This document shows, in pieces, positions 40,054 to 47,048 of a stretch of 64,000 nucleotides of DNA. The notes beneath the pieces are model-generated. The model made no database searches and was not told the DNA's origin. It was given only the letters and a program-made list of their open reading frames with translations. Within the stretch, counting starts at the first letter, position 1; each line of letters begins with the position of its first letter. The translations under genes and the position numbers were made by a program. The stretch covers positions 1 through 64,000 of the forward strand of contig JADKBK010000001.1 in the NCBI GenBank assembly GCA_016715075.1, given 5' to 3'. The DNA comes from Bacteroidales bacterium (GTDB lineage Bacteria; Bacteroidota; Bacteroidia; Bacteroidales; VadinHA17).

Positions 40054-40970
40054 ACCGCAGAAAGTTTATTGCAGGTACGTCGCTTTCCACAGCAGGCGTT
40101 ATACTGACAAACAACCTCCCGGGATGTTCTTCGGTTGAACAAAAGGGGAAAGTATCTTATGACATCATGAAGGATGTCATGAAATACCGTAAGATTGACG
40201 CTCATTGCCATCCGCAGGATGACCTGGTAAAACAGCTTGAAATTGCAGACAGGCTTGGGATCAGCAAGATGCAGATCTCAAACCCGGTTACAAATTTCTC
40301 AGGGACTGAATCTGAGGGGCCTGACCAGGTTAGGATGCACAATGATGTAGTATTGAATGCAATGAAAAAGTTCCCGGACAGGTTTATCGGATTTTTCACA
40401 CTTAATCCAAATTACAGGAAAGAGTCTGTTGAGGAGATAAACAGATGTGTAGACCTCGGAATGGCAGGATATAAGGGATATACACAGGTGAAGGTTAATG
40501 ACCCATTGTATTATCCGATTATTGAGAAGCTGACTGACCTTAAGATGCTGGTTTTTATGCATACCTTTTGCCAGCTCGGGATGGCGGGATACAGGATGAA
40601 GTATGATATAGGCAGGTTTCCAAATACCACACTTCCTGAAGATATGGTTGAGGCTGCAAGAAGATACCCCGAAGCAATGTTTCACTTTGCCCATATTGCA
40701 GGAGGAGGCGACTGGGAATATGAATGCAAGATGCTTAAAGAATGTCCGAATATTTATGTAGATACCGGAGGCAGTAATAACGAAGAAAATATAATTGATT
40801 TTGCAATAAAACATCTTGGAGAAGACAGGATCTTTTTCGGTACCGACGATTGCTACCACCATGGTGTTGGCAAAATCCTGGCTTCTGATGCAACTGATGC
40901 CCAGAAGCAAAAGATCTTTTTTGACAATTATAATAATGTCCTGAAGAAGGGAGGTCATAATGTTGCTTGA
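40050..40970 (+). CDS. Amidohydrolase_2-family protein A1 (Tat lipoprotein-like leader)
   Basis: Metal-dependent hydrolase or decarboxylase-like TIM barrel (Amidohydrolase_2), 306 residues. The leader MNRRKFIAG with lipobox LPGC suggests a Tat-exported lipoprotein. Likely metal ligands are the HxH pair His52/His54 (DAHCH), His in FMHTFCQLG and FAHIAGGGDWE, and the Asp of FFGTDDCYHH. It starts in a 4-nt overlap with the GH9 gene and overlaps the next gene B1 by 11 nt. Protein A2 (44087-45016) is a close paralogue in an identical arrangement. Substrate unknown. Confidence 0.85.
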   Translation: MNRRKFIAGTSLSTAGVILTNNLPGCSSVEQKGKVSYDIMKDVMKYRKIDAHCHPQDDLVKQLEIADRLGISKMQISNPVTNFSGTESEGPDQVRMHNDVVLNAMKKFPDRFIGFFTLNPNYRKESVEEINRCVDLGMAGYKGYTQVKVNDPLYYPIIEKLTDLKMLVFMHTFCQLGMAGYRMKYDIGRFPNTTLPEDMVEAARRYPEAMFHFAHIAGGGDWEYECKMLKECPNIYVDTGGSNNEENIIDFAIKHLGEDRIFFGTDDCYHHGVGKILASDATDAQKQKIFFDNYNNVLKKGGHNVA

Positions 40971-41796
40971 CATTAATTCCTATATTGGCCACTGGCCTTT
41001 TAAACAGCTGAAATACAATACCTGTGCCTCACGGCTTGAAACGATGAACAGGTTTGGCGTTGATCTTTCAGTGGTAAGCAATCTTAATGGAATTTTTTAC
41101 AAGAATACACAGTCTGCAAATGTTGAATTATACAATGAGCTTAAGTCGGACATTCAATTCAGCAGCAGGTTTATTCCTTTTGCCGTAATAAACCCTATCT
41201 ATGCAGGATGGATGGACGATCTTGAAAATTGTATTACAAAATTGGGGATGAAAGGAGTCCGGGTATACCCTCAATATCATGATTATAGCATTACAGATCC
41301 GGGGTTCATTCAGCTTGTGAAGGTTTGTCGTGACCGCGGACTTCCTGTCACAATCGATATGCGGATGGTTGACAGCAGACAGCGTTCATGGATGGATATC
41401 CCGGTATTTGATTATAATGCTCCTGTTAAAACAGACATTATATTCAGGGAATGGAATCTTCAGAACATCATGCCTGTCATAAGAGAGGTGCCCGATGCAA
41501 GATTCATTATCGTGAATCTTGCGAACAGTATCAGACTCAATATTGAGGATCTGGCATTGATCAGGAAGGCAGATGTGGTGTTTGATACCTCCGGCAGGTC
41601 ACTTATGGGCGATGATACCCTGAGTGAATTGCTTAAACGATTTGGCAGTGAAAAATTTGCATTTGGATCACACTCACCCATACTGGATTACCTTACCGGA
41701 CTTTTACGGATTGAGTCAATGAACGGATCCGAAGCAGATGATGAGACAAAAGAACGCCTGCGATCAGGCAATGCCAGAAGAATAATCGGGATCTGA
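40960..41796 (+). CDS. Amidohydrolase_2-like protein B1, leaderless, metal ligands altered
   Basis: TIM-barrel protein of 278 residues related to Amidohydrolase_2. There is no signal peptide. The N-terminal strand reads MLLDINSYIGHWPF, where the family's HxH is absent (Asn and Tyr take those positions). The C-terminal FGSHSPILDY has His where the metal-binding Asp is usual. It starts inside A1 (11-nt overlap) with GGGAGG 5 nt upstream of the ATG, which implies translational coupling. The paralogue B2 has the same changes. It may be a partner subunit or use a different site. Confidence 0.8.
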   Translation: MLLDINSYIGHWPFKQLKYNTCASRLETMNRFGVDLSVVSNLNGIFYKNTQSANVELYNELKSDIQFSSRFIPFAVINPIYAGWMDDLENCITKLGMKGVRVYPQYHDYSITDPGFIQLVKVCRDRGLPVTIDMRMVDSRQRSWMDIPVFDYNAPVKTDIIFREWNLQNIMPVIREVPDARFIIVNLANSIRLNIEDLALIRKADVVFDTSGRSLMGDDTLSELLKRFGSEKFAFGSHSPILDYLTGLLRIESMNGSEADDETKERLRSGNARRIIGI

Positions 41797-41815
41797 TTTA
41801 TTAAATAAAAATGTA

Positions 41816-44071
41816 ATGAAAAAGTATCTGTTTTTCTCCTTCCTGTTCTATCTGTATCTTGCTTCTGCGAATATTCAGGCCCAGTTAAAGGATACCCGTG
41901 TCAATGCAGGTATCGCCCTTCCTCCGGATGAGGAGAATCTTAATGTGTTTCAGCAATGGTTAAGATGGAATAATCCGGGAAGTCTTCTTCTCAACTATCT
42001 CGACAATCAGGCTTTTGAATACTATGATCTTCGGGATAAGGAGATAGAAAAGCTGAAAACGGCAGGTGACTGGAGTCGGAGACAGGAAGAGGTAAAGAAA
42101 AAACTAATGGGATTTATGGGCTCATTTCCTGAAAAAGGTCCTCTTAATCCCAGGATTACAGGGATTATAAAGAAGGATGGCTACAGGATTGAAAAAATAG
42201 TCTTTGAATCCTTCCCGGGGTTTTATGTAACAGGATGTTTGTATGTTCCCGAAAAAATCAGGAAAAATGCCCCTGCCATTCTTAATGTTATCGGGCATAA
42301 TCAGGAAGCTTTCAGGAATCCGTTGTACCAGGTAATTAATTACAACCTTGTAAAAAAGGGGATCATTGTCTTTGCTATAGATCCTCCCGGACAGGGGGAA
42401 CATGTTCAGTATTACGATACAGCAGTAAAATTCTCGTATGCCGGTTATTCAGTTCTCGAGCACTGTTATTTTGGAAATCAGTGTTTCCTTTCCGGTTTTA
42501 ACTGTGCGAAATATTTCATTTGGGATGGCATCAGGGCAATCGATTACCTTGTGTCGCGCAGGGACGTTGATCATGAGAGGATCGGAGTTACAGGTTTTTC
42601 CGGGGGAGGAACAGTAACATCATATCTCGGAGCATATGACGAGAGGGTTAAGGTATCTGTCCCGTGCAGCTGGGCAACTGCCTCACGGCGGCAACTTGAG
42701 ACAAAAGGAGGTCAGGATGCCGAAGCAGAATTCTTTCGGTCATTAAAGGAAGGGATAACGCTTGAGGATCTTCTCGAAGTAAGAGCGCCGAAACCAACTC
42801 TTCTGACCTTTACATCACGTGATGAATACCTCTCTCTTCAGGGTGCAAGAGAAGCCCATAAAGAAGCACAAATGGTCTATAATGCTTTTGGAAAACCAGG
42901 TAATCTGGCAATGGTGGAAGACGATTCAAAACATTGGATGACACTTAAGATCAGGGAAAGAATCTATTCATTTTTCATGACACATTTCAATATTTCAGGA
43001 GATACAACTGAAGTTGAGGCTGAGATACTGACTCCTGAAGAACTGACAATAACTCCTACTGGTCAGATCGCAACCTGGCTTGGCGGGAAAATGATTTTTG
43101 ATCTGAATAAGGAGGAAACTGCTCCCCTGATTGTTAATCTTGAAAATTCCAGGGCCAATATTGAGAATCATCTTGAAGCTGTGAGGAAGAAAGCTATTGA
43201 GATATCTGGTTATATTACACCCGGGAATCGGGTTGATGATCATTTTATAAATGGCAGATATCAGCGGGATGGATACACTGTTGGCAAATATGCGATCAGG
43301 GGTGAGGGATACTATCCTGTCCCTTTTCTTCTGTTTGTTCCCGATGATACGATAAAGAAACATCCTGCGCTTATCTATCTTAATCCTAAGGGGAAGGCAG
43401 CAGATGCAAAGCCAGGTGGAGAGATTGAGAAACTTGTACGTTTGGGTTATATTGTTGCGGCTACAGATTATATTGGAATTGGAGAAACCTCAAACACAGC
43501 TGCAAGAGGAATTACCGACGGATATACAGCTGTTATGCTGGGAAGAAGTGTTGTCGCAATACAGGCAGGCGACATTGTGAGGATGGCCAGATATCTCAGA
43601 AGCCGCAGCGATACCGATCCCGGACGGGTCGGAGCACTTGCTTCAGGTGAGGCTTGCATACCTCTCCTTCACGCAGCTGCATTTGATTCTGCTATATGCA
43701 ATATAACACTTCTTGGTCCGCTGGTCTCATTCAGGGCTGTGGTCATGAACAACCGGTACAGGATAGGACTTTCCCTACGGGAGGGAGGCAATTACTGGCA
43801 TCCTCATGAAATTGATTTTTCATGGGGAGTAGGGGGTGTACTACAGGGTTATGATCTTCCTGACCTTATAGGATGTATAGCTCCGAGAAAAGTTCTTTTA
43901 GCAGATGTACGTAATCAGATGTTAGAACCTGCATCATCTGAGTTGATAACTCAGGAACTTGATTTTCCGCGTAAGGCATTTTTATTTAGAAAAGCATCTG
44001 AAAAACTTAAAGTTGAAACAACTTACGGAGAGTTAGGTGCTCTTGTTGACTGGAGTTTCTTAAATAACTGA
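41816..44071 (+). CDS. Secreted two-domain alpha/beta-hydrolase (acetyl xylan esterase-like)
   Basis: Signal-peptide protein of 751 residues (cleavage near IQAQ). The first alpha/beta-hydrolase domain resembles acetyl xylan esterase/dienelactone hydrolase-type enzymes: nucleophile elbow GFSGGG with Ser262, DPPGQGEH before it, and a His in DDSKHWM as likely triad member. The second half repeats the fold (AATDYIGIGETS, then GALASGEACIP), but its elbow is degenerate, so it may be structural. It sits between the two amidohydrolase cassettes, 19 bp after B1 and 15 bp before A2, clearly in the same operon. Predicted role: deacylation of a glycan or glycoside. Confidence 0.82.
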   Translation: MKKYLFFSFLFYLYLASANIQAQLKDTRVNAGIALPPDEENLNVFQQWLRWNNPGSLLLNYLDNQAFEYYDLRDKEIEKLKTAGDWSRRQEEVKKKLMGFMGSFPEKGPLNPRITGIIKKDGYRIEKIVFESFPGFYVTGCLYVPEKIRKNAPAILNVIGHNQEAFRNPLYQVINYNLVKKGIIVFAIDPPGQGEHVQYYDTAVKFSYAGYSVLEHCYFGNQCFLSGFNCAKYFIWDGIRAIDYLVSRRDVDHERIGVTGFSGGGTVTSYLGAYDERVKVSVPCSWATASRRQLETKGGQDAEAEFFRSLKEGITLEDLLEVRAPKPTLLTFTSRDEYLSLQGAREAHKEAQMVYNAFGKPGNLAMVEDDSKHWMTLKIRERIYSFFMTHFNISGDTTEVEAEILTPEELTITPTGQIATWLGGKMIFDLNKEETAPLIVNLENSRANIENHLEAVRKKAIEISGYITPGNRVDDHFINGRYQRDGYTVGKYAIRGEGYYPVPFLLFVPDDTIKKHPALIYLNPKGKAADAKPGGEIEKLVRLGYIVAATDYIGIGETSNTAARGITDGYTAVMLGRSVVAIQAGDIVRMARYLRSRSDTDPGRVGALASGEACIPLLHAAAFDSAICNITLLGPLVSFRAVVMNNRYRIGLSLREGGNYWHPHEIDFSWGVGGVLQGYDLPDLIGCIAPRKVLLADVRNQMLEPASSELITQELDFPRKAFLFRKASEKLKVETTYGELGALVDWSFLNN

Positions 44072-44086
44072 ATAATAAATCTTAGC

Positions 44087-45016
44087 ATGTCACGAAAAAT
44101 TGATCGCAGAACATTTTTTGAGAGAAGCGCTGTTTCCTCAGCAGGCTTGTTTCTTGGCGGAATGGTTGCCGGATGTTCCGTAAAGAAGAGTGAAGGCATA
44201 TCAGATTATGATGTCATGGCAGAGGTGATGAGATACAGGAAGATCGATGCTCATGAGCATGTGGATCTCTATTCAGGAGGCCCGGAAGTACAGATAGATT
44301 TTGCTGACAGACTTGGGATAGAAAGACTGGTTGTCTCAAAACCTGTCACAACTCAAACCGGAACTCCGGATGAGTTCAGGGAAGCCAACGACCATATATT
44401 AAAGGCCATGAAGCTATATCCTGACAGAATAATGGGTCAGGTAACTCTAAATCCACAGTATCTGAAAGAGTCTATGGAGGAGATTAAGAGATGTGTTGAC
44501 CAGGGAATGGTTGGAATAAAAGTTTATTACCAGGTGAAGATCAACGATCCGCTCTTCTATCCAATAATTGAAAAATCGATTGATCTTAAAATGCTCATTC
44601 TTATGCATGCAAACTGTCAGCTGGGGATGGCCGGGTACAGGATGAAATATGACACGCATCTGAATCCGAATACATCTCTGCCTGAGGACTTTGTTGAGGC
44701 AGCAAAAAGATACCCCGAAGCAATGCTCCAGTATGCTCATACAGGAGGGGGCGGAGACTGGGAATATGCCTGTAAATCATTCCGGGACTATCCCAATATT
44801 TATGTGGATACCTCCGGAAGCAATAATGAAGGCAATATGATAGATTTCGCACTTGAATATCTTGGAGAGGATCGGCTTTTCTTCGGGACAGACACCTCCT
44901 ATTACCAGGGTGTAGGCGACGTTCTCGCCTCGGAATTAAACGAAGTTCAGAGGAAAAAGATCTTTTTTGAGAATTATAATGCTGTATTAAGGAAAGGAGG
45001 CAGAGATGTTGCTTGA
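44087..45016 (+). CDS. Amidohydrolase_2-family protein A2 (Tat lipoprotein-like leader)
   Basis: Paralogue of A1, 309 residues, with leader DRRTFFERSAVSSAG and lipobox MVAGC. The HxH pair is His56/His58 (DAHEH), followed by LMHANCQLGMAGYRMKYD, YAHTGGGGDWEY and FFGTDTSYYQG. The long blocks identical to A1 show a duplication of the whole A-B pair. It overlaps B2 by 11 nt exactly as A1 overlaps B1. It has the same predicted export and unknown substrate, and the HxH neighbours (Cys to Glu) differ between copies. Confidence 0.85.
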   Translation: MSRKIDRRTFFERSAVSSAGLFLGGMVAGCSVKKSEGISDYDVMAEVMRYRKIDAHEHVDLYSGGPEVQIDFADRLGIERLVVSKPVTTQTGTPDEFREANDHILKAMKLYPDRIMGQVTLNPQYLKESMEEIKRCVDQGMVGIKVYYQVKINDPLFYPIIEKSIDLKMLILMHANCQLGMAGYRMKYDTHLNPNTSLPEDFVEAAKRYPEAMLQYAHTGGGGDWEYACKSFRDYPNIYVDTSGSNNEGNMIDFALEYLGEDRLFFGTDTSYYQGVGDVLASELNEVQRKKIFFENYNAVLRKGGRDVA

Positions 45017-45791
45017 TATAAATGCATCAGTAGGTCACTGGCCATTTCAGCACTATAATTACAATACGTGCCTATCCCTTCTTGACAGGATGAATAAATA
45101 CGGAGTAGATATATCCGTTATCAGCAACCTGAACGGAGTTTTTTACAAGAATACCCAGTCGGCAAATGAGGAATTATTTTCTGAAATCAGTTCCGACACC
45201 CGCTTTAAAGACCGGTTCATTGCTTTTGGTATTATCAATCCTATTTATGCCGGATGGAGGGATGACCTGTCAGTGTGTTCCTCGAAATTCGGGTTCAGGG
45301 GAGTAAGATTATATCCCTTATACCATGATTATGAACTGATTGATCCATTGTGCATTGAGCTGGTCAGAGCCGCCCGTGATGCCGGTATGGTGGTGGCATT
45401 TACACTTCGCATTGTAGACAGCAGGCCGCGGTCATGGATGGATATTCAGAAAGAATGGGCGCTCAAGGATATAATTCCTATTATAAGGGCCGTTCCTGAT
45501 GCAAAGTTCATGATCCTCAATGTCGCCAACAGTACTGAACTTACGGATGATGAAGCCGCCTTAATAATGAATTCTGATGTCCTGCTTGATACCTCCGGAA
45601 GGGCAATCTCAAACCTGGGTGAGCTTCTGAAGAAATTCGGCAATAATAAATTTGCCTTTGGCACCCATTCCCCGGTTCTCGATTATGTTTCCGGCCGTCT
45701 GAGGATTGAATCTCTGCGGGCATCGGAGGCTGATGAGGCGACCAGGGAATTGATCCGTTCAGGCAATGCAAGGCGGGTTCTGGGAATCTGA
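45006..45791 (+). CDS. Amidohydrolase_2-like protein B2, leaderless, metal ligands altered
   Basis: Paralogue of B1, 261 residues, slightly shorter because B1 has an extra ~14 residues after SWMDI. It begins MLLDINASVGHWPF and keeps FGTHSPVLDY, the same departures from the HxH and Asp ligands seen in B1. It starts inside A2 with AAGGAGG upstream of the ATG. This is the last gene before the REP array, which begins 14 bp after the stop. Confidence 0.8.
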   Translation: MLLDINASVGHWPFQHYNYNTCLSLLDRMNKYGVDISVISNLNGVFYKNTQSANEELFSEISSDTRFKDRFIAFGIINPIYAGWRDDLSVCSSKFGFRGVRLYPLYHDYELIDPLCIELVRAARDAGMVVAFTLRIVDSRPRSWMDIQKEWALKDIIPIIRAVPDAKFMILNVANSTELTDDEAALIMNSDVLLDTSGRAISNLGELLKKFGNNKFAFGTHSPVLDYVSGRLRIESLRASEADEATRELIRSGNARRVLGI

Positions 45792-45805
45792 TTCTGGGAT
45801 TATAA

Positions 45806-45945
45806 TGGACGGGTCGCGACCCGTCCCTGCAATGTTATGGAGATGAACGGGTAGGGACAGGTCGCGACCTGTCCCTACGACACACCGGGAATGTACCCGT
45901 AGGGACGGGTCGCGACCCGTCCATGCAAGATGACGACCTGTCCCC
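45806..45945. repeat. Upstream REP array: three 48-bp-phased palindromes and a half unit
   Basis: Palindromes begin at 45806, 45854 and 45902, exactly 48 bp apart. Each is 22 nt with arms of the form GGGACRGGTCG and its inverse (TGGAC variant at the first). The middle one extends to a perfect 28-nt palindrome including GTAG and CTAC at its feet. Spacers are 26 nt. A lone right arm GACCTGTCCC at about 45936-45945 ends the array. Confidence 0.9.
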
Positions 45946-45972
45946 GCAAAATATGAATAAATGGGATTTGTT

Positions 45973-46488
45973 ATGAGCAGAGAACGTAAATCAATCAGGT
46001 TAAAAGGATACGATTATTCATCCGATAATTTATATTTTGTTACATCCTGCGTTCAAAATCGTGTTTGTTGTTTTGGTGATATTGAAATACCGGGTTGTGA
46101 CCTGTCCACCTATTCTTTCAACCCTAAAATGACATTGAACGAATATGGTGAAATTGCAAAAAAACAATGGTATTGGTTAGCCGAACAATATCGGTATGTT
46201 GTTTTGCATTCATTTGTTGTGATGCCAAATCATATACATGGAATAATCGAGATCGATCGTTCAAGGATTATATCGACCGGTCCGTTTAAAATCAAACCAT
46301 TATCCGAATTGATAGGTGCATACAAAACAACCGTATCCAAACAGATTCATTTACTAGGATTTATTGAATTTCAATGGCAAAGATCATTCCATGAACACAT
46401 TATTCGCAATGAAAAATCATTTGAAACCATTATCGAATATATTATTCATAATCCTTTAAATTGGGATCATGATGAATTCAATAATTAA
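45973..46488 (+). CDS. REP-associated tyrosine transposase (RAYT, IS200/IS605-related)
   Basis: Y1 HUH-type single-strand transposase of 171 residues from ATG 45973 (the ATG at 45961 is less likely because MSRERKSIRLKGYDY matches the usual N-terminus). The HUH motif is His87/His89 in VVMPNHIHG. Tyr117 in GAYKTT is the best candidate catalytic Tyr. The C-terminal WQRSFHEHIIRNEKS and EYIIHNPLNW are typical of the family. Residues 40-45 (PGCDLS) come from a REP-like sequence in the gene at 46092-46107. RAYTs are domesticated relatives of IS200 that process REP hairpins. Palindrome arrays flank this one on both sides. Confidence 0.92.
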   Translation: MSRERKSIRLKGYDYSSDNLYFVTSCVQNRVCCFGDIEIPGCDLSTYSFNPKMTLNEYGEIAKKQWYWLAEQYRYVVLHSFVVMPNHIHGIIEIDRSRIISTGPFKIKPLSELIGAYKTTVSKQIHLLGFIEFQWQRSFHEHIIRNEKSFETIIEYIIHNPLNWDHDEFNN

Positions 46489-46546
46489 CGAAATAACCAT
46501 ATAGGAAATCGATCTGGAAATGTATAATTACGAAAATATATTTATT

Positions 46547-47000
46547 TTGCCAGGTCGAGTCCTGTTAAAACAAAATTTGGGGAATGTACCCGTAGGGACA
46601 GGTCGCGACCTGTCCCAGCAATGTCATGGAGATGAACGTGTAGGGACATGTCGCGACCTGTCCCTGCAAAATGACGACATTGTACGCATTTGGACGGGTC
46701 GCGACCCGTCCATACGACACACCGTGAATGAATCTGTAGGGACGGGTCGCGACCCGTCCCAGCAATGTCATGGAGATGAACGTGTAGGGACGGGTCGCGA
46801 CCTGTCCCTACAAGATGACGACATTGTACAGATTTGGACGGGTCGCGACCCATCCATACGACACACCGTGAATGAATCCGTAGGGACGGGTCGCGACCCG
46901 TCCCAGCGATGTCATGGAGATGAACGTGTAGGGACAGGTCGCGACCTGTCCCTGCAAAATGACGACATTGTACAGATTTGGACGGGTCGAGACCCGTCCA
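46547..47000. repeat. Downstream REP array: nine palindromes at exact 48-bp steps, 144-bp higher-order unit
   Basis: Palindromes start at 46595, 46643, 46691, 46739, 46787, 46835, 46883, 46931 and 46979. A degenerate one (14 of 22 matches) sits at 46547, also in phase. Three different 26-nt spacers alternate in strict order, so the real unit is 144 bp repeated three times. In each unit the first two palindromes start GTAGGGAC and the third starts TGGAC. The centre is TCGCGA in all but the last. Long open frames on both strands here are a by-product of the 48-nt period. Confidence 0.93.
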
Positions 47001-47048
47001 TCCATACGACAACCCGGAAATGATATTAAACAAATAACCCCACCAATT

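Larger units (their letters stand above)
45806..47020. mobile_element. REP/RAYT locus: tyrosine transposase between two palindrome arrays
   Basis: A REP-associated tyrosine transposase gene flanked by arrays of the same 22-nt palindromes, all with 48-bp spacing inside each array. Upstream are three palindromes plus a half copy. Downstream are nine clear palindromes plus one degenerate one at the expected phase. Most have GTAG at the 5' foot, the known mark of RAYT-recognised REPs. The element lies between the amidohydrolase operon and a GH36-like gene and separates what may once have been one transcript. The boundaries are my estimate from where repeat similarity ends. Confidence 0.82.

Noticed and set aside
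46274..46290. Second REP-like copy in the RAYT gene (ATATCGACCGGTCCG)
   Set aside because: Too few matches to the palindrome, and it lies in a naturally variable linker of the protein.
46547..47000. CRISPR array (22-nt repeats, 26-nt spacers, constant 48-bp period)
   Set aside because: The 'spacers' are not unique but recur in a three-step cycle, the repeats are full palindromes, there are no cas genes, and a RAYT gene sits in the locus.
46520..47023. 167-codon plus-strand and 163-codon minus-strand proteins in the REP array
   Set aside because: Open frames result from the 48-nt period. They lack plausible starts and overlap on both strands.
46959..47048. Upstream start for the GH36-like gene
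   Set aside because: It lies within the last palindrome unit. The ATG at 47049 begins a proper signal peptide.
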